Below are positions 1-12,080 of a stretch of 64,000 nucleotides of DNA, piece after piece. Location: contig OZ024909.1 in assembly GCA_964017125.1 (NCBI GenBank), positions 52,246,414 to 52,310,413 on the forward strand. The letters run 5' to 3'. Source of the DNA: Flabesymbios commensalis. Its lineage: Eukaryota; Annelida; Polychaeta; Terebellida; Flabelligeridae. A program made the position numbers and the translations under genes. Under the pieces are notes generated by a model. That model had not been told where the DNA came from and searched no databases. It was given only the letters and a program-made list of their open reading frames with translations. Positions within the stretch are counted from its first letter, which is position 1; every line of letters starts with the position of its first letter.

Positions 1-341
1 AATAGCTTAGACACTAAAAATATTTCATACTGCACACCCTTATCCCTCAGATGGTGTAGATTTGACTTTTGGGGGTTTATGAGTTTGCCCTACTTTCTGA
101 CCTATATCTCTGAGCCACAATAGCTTGGGACTAACAATCTCATTTCATAGCATGAAACCTCTCTTGAAACATATCTTTCATATAGGACACACACATCCCT
201 CGAATAAAACTACTTATTTATTGAGCACGATTCATAACGTTTGCATCACAAGGGCGGGGCGAGGGATGATGACGACTTTAGCTCTTGTTTGGCACTGTGG
301 TAGGAGCGGACTGCTCAGGCTCATTGTGACTCTTGTTTTAG

Positions 342-3300
342 GTTGCTAAAGCTCTGGGCCTTATCACTGTCGAATATGAGATTATATCAGTCACAGATTT
401 TGAAGACAGAATGAAAAGTGTAAGTAATTATTTTTCTCGTTAGTGGACTATTATTAGTAGTATTAGTAGGGCTACATGCATTAGTATCATGTCATTAGAT
501 TGTTTCATTTACTGTAAGTCAAAACTAGGTTGAAATGTATAAGGATATTTAATATGCGAAAAAGTATTCCTGTGGAAGAGCAAGCTTAGATAGATCATAG
601 GAGATGATAATGTATTCACTCTTGAAACGCTGATTTGTTTTTGTATAAACCATGGAGACCAAAGGGGTTTTTTCAATTTGAAATCATTATAAATGTCTTA
701 GTTAGCTTTTCATTTGAATACCTATGTTATGGGTCAACGACCAGTATTACTATTTTTACTCTTACAGTGCGGGGATCAGCTTTAGTCGTCAGAATCTGAT
801 GTGTACAGAAGTCAGATTATGATGACTAAATTCATCCCCACAGTGTAAGGGTTGATGAGCCTTGGCATGTTCAAATCTAGGTCAGAAAAGGTTACGGCTA
901 TGAAGGGGAAGTGTTTTATTTCTTGGATGCAGAAAGTTGTGTTATCGGCCTACTGAAGAAAAAAACTGTTTGGTAAGATCTGTACATTTTATAGTTAAGT
1001 AGATTGATGTGTTCCAATAAATTGTCACCTATTAAATATGTGTGTAATGAATGTATTAAATGATAATACATACCTTCTATATTTGTAGAGCCTCAATTAA
1101 CAAGATAAATCATTAGATCATTTCTATTTTTTTTTTACTCATGCACTGACCACCTGCAGGTATATATTGGCTAGATCAATAAGAGAGAAGGTACGTAACG
1201 CTTGTGCTCAGAAAACAAAGAACTCCAACAATTATACATTGGGTGGCACAATAAACAAGGTAATTCATCTTACACTGTATTTATATTTCTATGACAAACA
1301 AGTCTCTTGTGACTTTTAGTTAAGTCAATAAAATATATGTTTGTCTGTCTGACGTAGACTAATAACAGCAGACATGTAGGCCTTTTAATCATAACTGACC
1401 CAGCTTTTTATCACTATGTTAATAATGACTTCAATTGCTTCTCTGATATCTGACCTATAAATGGCTGTATCTAATCTATAATATTGGAGATCAAAATTTG
1501 ATCTATAAAATTATAAACCTAGAATAAAGTCAGAAAATAATACAATAATATGCATGTACTGCATAATCATGGACCTTTTTAAGGACATTTTATAAATAAT
1601 GTTGATAATTAGTAATCCATGCTTCCAGCATTTTTCAATTTAGGTTATATCTACTCATATTAAGATTGTCATCACAATTAATTCTTTATATTATAAAGAA
1701 TACCTTTAAAACAGTACAAAATTGACTTCTTGTGCAGATAGAAAAAAGAATTGGTGAAATTCAGCAGTGGTTGGGCTTAGATTCTGAAACAACCAGCCAT
1801 TGGAAGGTATGTACACATTCTTATCTTCATATAATGTAATGTGATTCATTTAATTTGTAGAAGAATAGATAATTATCAACATTAACACTTATCCTGTTAA
1901 TTGATTTAAATTTTCAACCACTTGAAGTTGTGTCTCGCTACCGCGATCCACAACCTCAAGTGCTTGAAAATACTCATATTTGTTTACTTTTAGATCAAAC
2001 AGTTACAAATCTTGATGGTCCCACACTGAAAGAATTAAAATCTTTCTAAACAGCGTAGAACCATGACATAGGTATTCAAATGAATCAGAAAGAGCTAAGT
2101 AAGACATTTATAATGATTTCTAATTCACCTTTTGTCAGTAAGGTTTATACACAAATATTTCAGCATTGTAAGGGTTAAACAGTCGTTTCAAACCCAGTAA
2201 CAGTGGTTTAATCGGCTAATAAAACAGACCAAAAACGATTATTGTTGTGATTAGCCAGCAAAGGGTTAAACCTTTATATGATTGCAGACACTGGGCTCAA
2301 GCTTTATGAAATGGTGCGTACATCAAATGGATAGTGGAGATGTGACATTACATGATATTTCCGACCTATTTCCTGTAACTTGGTGAGTATTGATACTAGA
2401 TGATTGATGGTAAAGTTATCATGTTATTATTGTAACAATACCGGCTAGTATTATTTTCTATGAAAAATGTCACTGCATAATGATGTAAAATTACATTGCA
2501 ATGTAATTACTAAGTACCATGATAATGAGAATAACACCCAGAGATTTGAAGCTCCTCACATTGATATTTATTAAGCAGTCCTCAATGCAGCCAGGCTGCT
2601 TATCGTATTCACACAGCTCCTCACTGCAACAGTTTGTTTTCACACCGAGATTTTCATAAACTATCAGATTTGCCAGGCAGAATATGTGAGGCCTGGGTCT
2701 GCGGTCATCTCAGTGTTGGGCCAGCATTGTCATTGTCTAGCATTGTCTATGTCATTGTCTGGGACGGCGGCTGAACCATGATTCACGGGGCTTGTTTGAC
2801 GTTTAATCGCCAGCAGTATGTCGGTCACTAGTCGCGCTTGCGCTTTGCCTTGTGTGACAGGTCGGGCCGGCTTCGAGTATTGTTCTGGGTTTGTTTGAGG
2901 TTGGGCCGGCATCATAGATGCAGGGCTTGAAGTTGTACTAAATTTTCACTTGTCCAATCGGTAAAAAATTTATAGTCCTTCCTATAAATATCACTTGTCC
3001 TTCCTAATAATTGTCAAGCAGGGGCACTCGTCCGGTAGGACAAGCTCAGTGAAATTGAACTCGTCCTTTCCAAATTGTTGGTCATCTGGGACGGGGCCAA
3101 TTTCGAGCCCTGAGATGGTGGTTGGATCGTGATTAATGCTGGTTAAAAAATCATCCAACTGCAAAATGGGCATGCTTGGGATGGTCAAGTGTAGGCCAAC
3201 ACTATAGCATATTGAGTACAGGTTGACAGCATTAATGTCAGCGAATGAACTGACTACAATATACTACTGAAACAAAATGTTGATCCAATGCTGTTTTAAT

Positions 3301-5239
3301 GTTAGGCCAACGTCTGCGACATTGGCCAACATCAAACCAACATTTGGTGAGTGTGCCGTGTTTGCTGGGAAAGCTCTCACTGTCAATACGCATGAGTGTC
3401 AACTGTTTCTAGACCCCCATGGTAACACAACCATTTGTGTTTCAACACAAAGCCCACATGAGAGAATTGGTGAATTATTTATTCATAGATGTCGCTAAAA
3501 TATATAGACTTTATATGTTTTGGGAACATGGTCTTAATGCGGCGATGGGTATGAAACGCATACAGTATCATTATCTTGGCTGATAACTGTGGATGTGGGG
3601 TGATATGTTATTGTGGAATGTCCAGGGGCCATTGTTGCATCCTGGGGACCCCATGTCCCGCATATTTTGACAGTTGACTATACCTTTAAGTTGGTATTCC
3701 TGAGCAGCCGCCTTGGACACCGCTTTGGACGGTATTCAGTCAACTTGTCAGGGACTGGATATACTGCCATTTGGCCCTGTCAGAGGCAGGTGTGGCTGGT
3801 AATTCAAACTCTTGGCTAATCAGATAACTGTGTCTTCCATATAGGGCTTGCGCAGGCGAGGCTTAGTGCAGGATCTTGGTAGAATTTGCAGCAGTCTGGT
3901 GAATGCTGTGATTGTGTGTCTCAGTGTCTTCATGTATAAACTATACATGTAACAATCAACTACCATACTTCACTCTTCACTACCCATTGCCAAACTACAG
4001 TTAGTCGCAATGACCTTTAACATAAGTGGAGACAAATTTATAAATTAAAAAAAAATAGAGGTCATTTTGCTGCCATTTTGATTATGCATCAATTAGACAG
4101 TAAGTGATTACCTCAAAAACAATACAAAATAGCCAGACCCTCACTGTAAAACAAACTGACAAGGATAACCCATGAAAAAATCCCAGATATAAAAGCCAAT
4201 GTGGCCGACTGATGGCTACTTCCACTCATCTTTTCTCACTGTCTAAGAAACTTTTTATAATATAGTAGTAGTAGTAGTAAATCATTGCTTTACGGGTTTT
4301 TTTCGGCACAAATGGTCTTTGAAGTGACATTGTAATACGATAAAAACGTTGTAGTCAATTGATGAGATGAATGATGTACAGATGATGATGATTGTGAGGG
4401 TGGGGGTGATAGGGCATGGTGGGTTATTGAGAGCGTTTTCCTTCGCTCGCCCGATAAGGGGTTCTGGGCATGTCTAGGGGATCTACACCCAGACATGCCC
4501 AGACGGCCAGAGACTTGGGTTGCTCTGTGCAATTTAATGCTGAAACACTGTGGCATTTCGCGCAGCTCCAGTATCCTCGGGTCGGATAGTCCCCAGAGTA
4601 ACAATAGGAAGGATAACTCCCTCTGGGTAACTCCATTCATCCCACGTGAGAGACCTAATGTCAAACACGCTATTGCCGGTTATTTAAGGCTACCACGGCC
4701 TACATCAGCGCCAGCACTGATGCGGGTGCTGCATTGGCTCCGCTGTTGAGCGGAGGAACCAGGGTACACCACTGGCAATCCGCCCGAAGATTATGGCCAT
4801 ATACGAGGAAGCTGCAGCTGCCCTTGGATGATTGCTGTAGACTAGTGCTTCCGTACAATGCCGTACACAGCATTCAACAGACGAAACAGATCCCTAATGA
4901 CCCTCCCCGGATGGGGGCAAAAAGTACTGCTACTAGCAATCATCCTAGTACCCCACTTTTCATAATAACCGGAACATTAACATAAACGTATTAAGATGTT
5001 TTTCCTGTTACACAAGCATACTTAATGACAATTCCAAATGGTTGACTGCCTCTAAGAGAGGGCTGTTTTTGTATGGAGGTTCTTAACAAAATTATCTCTA
5101 AATCCATAAATTATGAACACTCAAAACTAAATACAAACTATATGTATTTATTCACCTTTGTTTCAGGAACCGATTTCTGACTGAAAACGATTTCACAGAT
5201 AAAATAGAGGCCACATGTACAGATGATCTGAAAACATGA
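342..5239 (+). CDS. RNA-ligase-like protein, 3' part of gene (six exons)
   Basis: Six exons with GT-AG borders and matching phases: 342-419, 881-972, 1160-1259, 1738-1806, 2288-2382 and 5167-5239 (stop TGA). They give 168 residues with no internal stop; the 5' exons lie before the window. Residues EGEVFYFLD in the second exon fit nucleotidyltransferase motif IV (EGxV). LLKKKTVWY, at the join to the third exon, fits motif V with the KxKxxWY form I know from T4 RNA ligase 1-like enzymes. A mostly helical tail follows, without a recognised domain. By family, such enzymes seal RNA 5'-phosphate and 3'-OH ends using ATP. The catalytic lysine motif I would lie upstream and cannot be seen. The exon structure is well supported; the ligase assignment rests on two motifs and is moderate. 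Confidence 0.6.
617..853 (+). repeat. Family B hairpin MITE, degenerate copy
   Basis: Lies in the first visible intron of the ligase-like gene. It shows the family B order: a worn CCCTTACAGCGC-like end, the stretch containing ATGGAGACCAAAGGGG, then a hairpin starting GTGCGGGGATC and ending CAGTGTAAGGG. The hairpin arms have several mismatches, so this is an older copy. Confidence 0.7.
1888..1985 (+). repeat. Family A/H-type hairpin remnant
   Basis: Starts near CTTATCCTGTTAA and contains the palindrome CACTTGAAGTTGTG ... CACAACCTCAAGTG around a CGCTACCGCGATC loop. Only the hairpin and one flank are recognisable. Confidence 0.55.
2012..2178 (-). repeat. Family B MITE, half copy
   Basis: Read on the minus strand this is the non-hairpin half of family B, from the TTAA-CCCTTACAATGCTG end to the GTGTGGGACC start of the hairpin. 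The second hairpin arm and far end are missing. Confidence 0.6.
2921..3112. mobile_element. hAT-like non-autonomous element
   Basis: Ends are CAGGGCTTGAA and TTCGAGCCCTG, imperfect inverted repeats of the CAGGG type common in hAT transposons. No transposase is present. The flanks share only AGATG, so an intact 8-bp target duplication is not visible. It lies in the large last intron of the ligase-like gene. Confidence 0.5.
3270..3370. repeat. Family C palindrome
   Basis: Arms TTAGGCCAACGTC and GACATTGGCCAACAT surround a short GCGAC centre, and the right end reads GTGTTTGCTGGG. The left outer end is worn. Confidence 0.6.
4262..4985 (-). mobile_element. LINE- or SINE-like retroposon, minus orientation
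   Basis: On the minus strand the sequence ends in a (TAC)n run, seen here as AGTAGTAGTAGTAG at 4264-4278. Its 3' 280 bases match the insertion at 30257-30540, which has an 11-bp target duplication. A frame beginning MPQ and containing NPLSGERRKTLS is open in both copies, which could be the end of a LINE ORF. The 3' tandem-repeat tail resembles CR1/L2-type LINEs or SINEs mobilised by them. The 5' limit near 4985 is uncertain. Confidence 0.5.
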
Positions 5240-5418
5240 TGTAGGCCTTTTTAATAGGTTCTAAGTCTATTTAAGACAAATTATTCATATCAGCTGAGGT
5301 TGAAGGATACTCATTCTATTAACTTTATCATTATGTAGTAGCCATTGTTGATAAGATCTTCACTATTTTTATAATTGTCTACTAATAACAAACATAAAAC
5401 ATTGGAGATAATAAAATG

Positions 5419-5597
5419 TTAACCCTTTGACCACTAAGTACAACTATTATCTTTTTTAATCTGTCTATATTAGCAAATGTTTGATCTCAAATTAAACAAA
5501 TATGATTGATTTTCACCCACTTGGAGTTGTGGATGGTTGTGACAGACACAACTTCAAGTGGCTGAAAATTTAAATTTATAAGATAACTTAGTGGTTA
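5419..5597. mobile_element. Family H hairpin MITE with TTAA ends
   Basis: TTAA flanks CCCTTTGACCACTAAG on the left and CTTAGTGG on the right. Inside is the palindrome CACTTGGAGTTGTG ... CACAACTTCAAGTG. Its right TTAA is also the left TTAA of the next element, so two TTAA-targeting elements abut. It lies just 3' of the ligase-like gene. Confidence 0.6.
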
Positions 5598-5829
5598 ACC
5601 CTTACAGCGCGAGGACCGACTTTAGTCGTCATAATCTGACGTCTGTAGACGTATTAAGTCGCTCCCCGCGCTGTAAGAGTAAAAATATTTATAATGGCTG
5701 TAGACTCATAACATAGGTATACAAATGAATTGGAAAGAGCTATCTAAGACACTTACAATTATTTCAAATTGAGAAAAACATTTGGTATTCATGGTTTATA
5801 CAAAATATTTCAGCATTGTAAGGGTTTAA
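5594..5829 (-). mobile_element. Family B hairpin MITE, near complete
   Basis: Minus orientation. TTAA-CCCTTACAGCGCG on the left and CATTGTAAGGG on the right, with the hairpin around GACGTCTGTAGACGT. The non-hairpin half contains the family words ATAGGTAT and GAAAGAGCTA. About 235 bp. Confidence 0.7.
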
Positions 5830-5970
5830 GGGTCATTTTTTTAAGCACTAACCCTTGTGAGATTTGTGCCAATCAATTTAAATTTTCAGTGATTTGAATT
5901 TGTGTCTCACAATTGCAATCCACAACTGATAATTTCTTGGATTTCTGAAATTTAGGCTCCAAGATACATA

Positions 5971-6347
5971 TACTGTAGATCTGCTAGTTTTAGCGGGTTT
6001 AATTCTTCCTGAATTTCTGATTTTGGGACTTTTTACCAAGTTTAGAATTTGCGAATTTTTCATTTTTCTTTAGTAAAGCTATTATAAAGATAATTTTCGC
6101 GAGATTTTTCCTCCTCACGAAATTCGCGAGAATTAAAACCTCGCAAATACAGTAGAATCTGCTATGAGCAGACACTCTTATGAGCAGCCAACCTCCTATG
6201 GGAGGCCACTTGGTCATTTCCCAAAAATGACATTTTGTATACAAATGAACCTCCTATGAGCAGCCACCTGTCTTGAAAGGCCAGTTTTCTTGTGTCGCAA
6301 GTGTGGCTGCTCATAGCAGGTTCTACTGTATTACCAGATCTACAGTA
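5971..6347. mobile_element. Family D inverted-repeat element, interrupted
   Basis: Ends ACTGTAGATCTG and CAGATCTACAGT are inverted repeats shared with copies at 12274-12471 and 20911-21116. The body is rich in TCGCGA and TTCGCGAA. It is split at 6148-6330 by a pogo-like element. Confidence 0.65.
6148..6330. mobile_element. pogo-like MITE nested in family D
   Basis: TA target on both sides. Inverted ends CAGTAGAATCTGCTATGAGC and GCTCATAGCAGGTTCTACTG. The CAGTAGAAYCTG start is typical of pogo/Tigger-type non-autonomous elements. There is no transposase ORF. The inner repeat ATGAGCAGCCA occurs several times. Confidence 0.65.
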
Positions 6348-6856
6348 TATCATTAGCATTACCTTTTGAAAACTGATCACACACTGATATAAAAAATGCA
6401 GAAAAATTGCCTATTTTGAGATTTTCCATACTGTAAAGCAAAATCTGCTTGTCTGCAAGCATTTGATAAAACAAAGCATTGTACAAGAGCTTGTTTTAGG
6501 TCAAGCAGCTGAAAATGTGTTGTATTTCATATTTGCCATCCAAATGTATCTGAGGAATTTACACATCAAGTTCAATGACCTTGACTCATTTTATTTACCA
6601 AGATGACTGAATAATATCAGTACATGTAATATTCCTTTGATGTACAATATCTTTCAAACTGTTTGAGTTAATCTTATTTCTTTATAAGGAAATTCTGTTT
6701 AAGCTAGAAGATCAATGATTTTAATTATTTTTCAATAGCAAGGTCGCAGTTTCAGACATGTGAAATGGCGTCGTAGGTGCTGCAGGTGTTTGCACAGCAA
6801 CTTTTAGAACTGTTAATGAGCGATAAAAACAAAATTGCGATAAATATGATAATGGC

Positions 6857-7891
6857 TTAACCCTTACAGCGCGGGGACCGACTTTAATCGTCAGAATCTA
6901 AAGTCTGTAGACGTCAAATTCTGACGACTAAAGTCTATCCTAGAACTGTAAGGTTAAACATATTTATAATGGCCGTAGACCCGTAACATATATTCCTAGC
7001 TTTATTTGTTAAAAATGATATCTTCGCTTACCTGACCTCGAAATTGAAAAACAAAAGGAGGTAGGCCTACTATACTTTTTTTGCTATTTTGACTTTTTTG
7101 ACCTTGAAATTGACTTTTTGATTGAATTGAATAGAAATTGACCTTGGAGATGACCTGAATCACCAAAATAATACTATAACTGGATTTTTTGGACAAAATC
7201 CCATGAGAAAGAAGTATTACACACGTCCTCCCCCCCCCCCCCCCATGAGAAAGAAGTATTACGCACGTTCCTAGCTTTATTTGCTAAAAATGATATTTCC
7301 TTTCACTTGACCGTGAAATTGACCCTTTGACCTTGAAGATGACCTGGAATAATCAAAATTATTCTAGATACGGATTGCCCAGTGAAAATTAAAAAAAAGG
7401 AGGTATTACACATGTATGTTCCTAGCTTTATTTGTTGAAAAATGGTATTTTTGCTCACTTGACCTTGAAATAGACGTTTTGACCTTGAAGATGACTTTCA
7501 ATCATGAAAATAGTACAAGAAATGGATTGTCTAGTAAAAATCACATGAAAATAAGGTATTACACATCTTCCTAGCTTTATTTGATAAAAATGGTATTGCT
7601 TACTTGACCCTGAAATTGACCTTTAGACCTTGAAAACGAACCCCGTGGGACAATATTTCGCAATGGGATCATCAAAATTCGTTTACCAGGCACCCTAAGG
7701 ATTACAAAAATATAAATTAAAAAAATATAGGCCTATCTTTCGGGTGGTCGGGGACCCTCCTTCCTGCCCTACTAATAGGTATTGAAATAAATCAGAAAGA
7801 GCTAACTGAGCCATTTTTGATGACTTTAAATTGAAAAAAACCCTTTGCTCTCTATGGTTTATATAGAATAATTCAGCACTCTAAGGGTTAA
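6857..7891 (-). mobile_element. Family B MITE split by a tandem-repeat insertion
   Basis: The hairpin half is at 6857-6990 (TTAA-CCCTTACAGCGCGG), and the other half resumes at about 7772-7891, ending CTAAGGG-TTAA. The roughly 780 bp in between is mostly the 150-bp tandem repeat. The order of events is clear: the MITE came first. Confidence 0.6.
6992..7660. repeat. Diverged tandem repeat, period about 150 bp, rich in TTGACCTTGAA
   Basis: TTCCTAGCTTTATTTG recurs at about 6993, 7267, 7418 and 7568, giving a period of 150-151 bp after a longer first interval that holds a C17 run. Each unit carries one or two versions of TTGACCTTGAA, whose complement TTCAAGGTCAA contains the extended nuclear-receptor half site TCAAGGTCA (ERR/SF-1 type). 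Confidence 0.75.
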
Positions 7892-8073
7892 CCCCTAGAG
7901 TACTGATGTTGATTACACTAGTCATCCGGTGGTTTTATTAGTACCTATTTAACCAGATTCTAAAATTAAAATATGCCATCAATCTGTGATATTGAGAAAT
8001 TATGTGACACAAATTATCTTTATGTTAGGTAACAATATATACAGTCATGATATATCAATTGTGTTACCTTTGT

Positions 8074-8139
8074 CTAACAGATGAAATTAAATGAAATGAA
8101 TCGGGCTTTAGGCCACCTTTGTGCACTAACAGATGAAAG
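8074..8139 (-). mobile_element. 5'-truncated SINE tail with target duplication
   Basis: Only about 40 bases of SINE 3' tail (8087-8126; CGGGCTTTAGGCCACC on the plus strand) lie between two copies of CTAACAGATGAAA. This is a severely truncated, clean retroposition of the same family as 47438-47750. Confidence 0.75.
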
Positions 8140-9261
8140 TTAGCTGGGGTGTAGATTTTTATCTATGATTATTTAAATTCCATCAAGTTCAATAGGCCTA
8201 ATAATTTTACAATAGCACAGATCATTAACAAAGTAAGGCATATCATTTCCAATTTGGGCCAAAACACCTGCTCTTTACATCCAGAATTTCATTCTAGTTG
8301 ATTCCAAGACAAGTGACTCCATTTCTAGGCGCTCTAGACTTTACACAAACACAGGATCAGACACAGGATTGAAAAATGACTATTTTTTTAAATCCTAGGA
8401 TATAATGGGAAAATTAGAGATAATGTATAAGCTTATCTATTATAATAATTATTTATGGAAATCTACATTTACATGTATGTTAATTTATTTTTACACAAAG
8501 AAGATTGATCATTTCCACTAATTTCACAATGTAACGTTTTATATCTCAAATCCTACATGACAATTACATCAGTGTACAGTAGGTTACATTTTTTTCTAAT
8601 TGATATTATCATGATTATGTATAATAAAAAAACATAACATTTTAAGATTAAATTGCTGAAATAACACAAATTCATCAAGAAGTGTACCATGTTTAAATTA
8701 TTTACCAATAGAAAGCCTTAGCCTGTTTCGAATCATTTGTATGGTCTATTTTATATTGATCATGTTGATATATATGATATAATATAGTATTTTAAGAAAA
8801 TGTGCTGAATGTCTACGTTTTTAAACATACAATGCTGTGATAATATGAATTTCCTCATACCATTGTGGTATGTAAGTAATTTTTATAAGTCTAATAAATT
8901 GATGTTATTTTAGCATGTTTTGTATCATTTGATTAGCATACAAATAGTAAGTATGGGCAATAATTTTGTGGCTATAAAAAACAGATCTCAGCAAAATTAT
9001 TTCTGCTCTGGTTTACGTTGGTTTTATATGGAGTAGGTGTATTATGCAGACCCATGCGGGTAAATAAAAAAAATCACCATTTGATCTTAAATTTATTTAG
9101 TGGGGTTTTGTTATATATGCAGAAGGCCTATTTAAAACAAGGCTAACTGACTATACGTCTTGCAAAGACTATGCATCTTGAAAAGGTTTATTTACCCCCT
9201 AATTGACAGTGTTATATGCACATAATTATAATAAAAAAATAATGAGATAACTATGGTAGTA

Positions 9262-9351
9262 CCCCAGCAACATTTACCCAATGTTTGCACACCGTCTATG
9301 ACGTTGACCCAACATTAAACAAAGATTGGATCAACGTCTCGTATTTGCTGG
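9262..9351. repeat. Family C palindrome
   Basis: CCCAGCAACATTTACCCAAT on the left and ATTTGCTGG on the right. The centre is ACACCGTCTATGACGTTG. The arms are imperfect. Confidence 0.55.
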
Positions 9352-11499
9352 ACATGTGGGAGTTTGGTAAGATGTTACAGTGATATATTGTAAATCACTG
9401 CCATAATTCTAAATAATACAACACACTAAAAACGCCTATGTTGAAAGCATCCATCTTTCTGTTTCACCTTCCCAACGAATATGCCACGTTGAGCCAGAAT
9501 TGCCATAAATGTTGTTCAACTGTATTAACTCTGGTTCAGCATTGCGCTAATGCTGGGTCAATGTGTCATGTTTACCTAAATTCAAGGTGGGTTATTGCAA
9601 TTGAAGTTCGTAGTGTGCATGAAAACTTGAAAAATTCCATGTTTCATATATATTGGTGAAATTTGTTTTGCATACATGTTGCCAGTAATAGCCAATTCTT
9701 GGACAAGTTCAATACTGGCTGAAAAAAGGCAAAATAAATGATTTGTCACATTTTATCACAGTTCTCAGACAGATAGACAGACAGACAGATAGATATTTTA
9801 TTGACATAATTAAAAGTCATTACAAACTTAGTTGTCATAGAAATATATGTACCTGTAAACAAGATGGATAACTGCTTAAAATAAAACTAAATGACATGGC
9901 CAAGATATGAAGATATGTGTCTATCTGTTTCCCACACCTAAACCAGAGATAAAATAGCTAGTATGTATGATATACAAATGATATAGTAGACAATTTCAAT
10001 AATGGCGGTGGACTATTGTTGAGTCATATTTCAATAGATCAATCTACTTTAATGAAGACAATGTCGAAATAGTAACGACAAACGTATTTCCAAACTCTCT
10101 TAGACATTGTGCCACTATTTCCTTTTTGTCTGTTTTAGATTATAAATTAAAAAACCATGACTTGAGGCGATGTATCCATGATTATCGAATTATTTAAAAT
10201 ACTTATCTAAGATAAAGGTAGATGTATTTAGCCGGACAACGGTTCCCCCATTGTCACTTGACCTGTTCATTCGTGTGCCATTTTAACTCTCTGAAAGACC
10301 TTTATACGGCCATTTAGTAAACATACATTGATTTCAACATAATTATAGCAGATGTCTGCCCAAGGAAGTATTGAGGAAAAGCATCTATAATTAGACAGTT
10401 ATGAATCAGATATAATTGCAGTAAATAAAACTCATCTTGTCAGAATGTAACATTGATACAGAACTGGTACAGCTACAAAGATTTATTTATTTGATGAAAT
10501 TGATAGAAGCTGTGTATATCTCGGTTTGTTAACAGCAGTATTATTACACCTAGAAGAGTTGATTTAGAAAATACTAAATTTTGAAATGTGTCACCAGAAC
10601 GAAATCCTAAAATTTGTAAATTATTTATCGTTCCCTGCAGCCAACGAATCATACGTGCTTATATATATATATTTATGTCATATATACCATGTGGACCAGC
10701 AGTAGCTGAATTAGACAATTTTAAAGATTCTCCAAAGGTATGTCACTTTAGCTTTCAATTTAGCTTTTATTTTTGCCCACAAAATAATAGATGAGAGTAT
10801 GTCTATTTTACGTATTCGACAAAAAAGTGTGTCTCTGATCAATTATGGAAATTACAATCCTTTAATTGCATCCTATGCATATGAATTCGGATTTATCTTT
10901 CCTTTACGAAAAAATGTATCTGCCATTCTGCAACTATAAGAGGGCTACAATTTAGAACTTATGCTGACGATAGCATGTCAGGTATGTTATCGTACAAAGG
11001 TTGTTACTGCTTACTTTTCAAATAACCAGTAACTGTTTTCTTAAACAGTTGCAGTGGCTTGTATTTGCACGACAAAGCTATTAGTGAAAGTCGACAAACC
11101 AATACAATGTGTGGTGCAGTTCACTATGAGCATTTTCGTAGCAACAGGAGGAATATATAAAGAATGCCTGATTAAATGTTATAACACCATTGCCAAAAAT
11201 TTAGTTGATAAATTCACTAAATGTCTACACAACGCCTACCTACCACATTTAATTGCGAGTGGTCATCTCATTTATACAGTAGACTATTTCCCGGGACTTT
11301 AGATCAGTATTTTATACAGTATTACTATACCCAAGTTTATTTCACAGATAATAAACTTGGAACAATACTTTAGGATTTCCATCAAAACTAGACAAGTGGT
11401 TCTGTAGAAGCGTATATGGTTCTACATTCATTTCAGATGTCATAACAAACATTAGGCTACGTGGCCAAATTTAGGATGAATATTTTTTTTTTTTTTTTC

Positions 11500-11612
11500 A
11501 ATTATTTCACTTATTTTAGTTATCTTGATCCCCTACTAGTCGAGAATGGCATGAGCTATTCGCGACTTGTGCTGGATAAGATTGCAATGGTAATTTCAGG
11601 CTTGAATAGAAT
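11500..11612. repeat. Family I hairpin, partial
   Basis: Contains CTACTAGTCGAGAATGG ... TATTCGCGACTTGTG followed by TTCAGGCTTGAA, matching the hairpin halves at 16620-16715 and 41755-41851. Confidence 0.5.
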
Positions 11613-11960
11613 AAACCACTCGAAAAAATAACCCCAAATTTTAAAAACTCATTAGTGATTTATAAAATAATTACATATGGTCCTGCTGAAAGCAAAGTGT
11701 CATAATTATCTTCTACTTGTTAACGTGACACCATGACTTTTTGCTTCCCTCGGGATGATATGTTGCATAATTGTGTGGATCAATTTATGTCATATATTGT
11801 GTACTTTGGGTGGCAGAGGGTTAATTTGATTTTAAAACGTTCCATTGTTTGCATGTGGTATCCAGGCAACGCAGAACTCGGCGTTCGAAATACGACACAA
11901 CTTTGTATGGCGGTATATCACGTCGAGCAATATCTAGACTAGTTGAACCAGATAAGTTAA

Positions 11961-12043
11961 AACAATGTAGGTTTAATGCTGGCCCAGCGTCTTCGACTCT
12001 GGCCAAACTTTAATCAAACGTTGGTTAAACTTCTGGTGTATGC
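11961..12043. repeat. Family C palindrome, diverged
   Basis: TTAATGCTGGCCCAGCGTC on the left and CTCTGGCCAAACTTTAA on the right of a TTCGA centre. Confidence 0.6.
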
Positions 12044-12080
12044 TGTGATCTTGATGGGGCACACGCTCCCGCACTCAGCT

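Larger units (their letters stand above)
8140..11955. other. AT-rich intergenic DNA with few recognised features
   Basis: No exon chain with matching splice phases was found on either strand. Short open frames are scattered and show no familiar motif. The stretch holds a family C palindrome near 9262, a short CAGACAGATAGA run near 9770 and a family I hairpin near 11530. Confidence 0.6.

Noticed and set aside
2730-3188. Short minus-strand frames near the ligase-like gene
   Set aside because: They lie in the last intron and overlap a hAT-like element; there is no splice or motif support.
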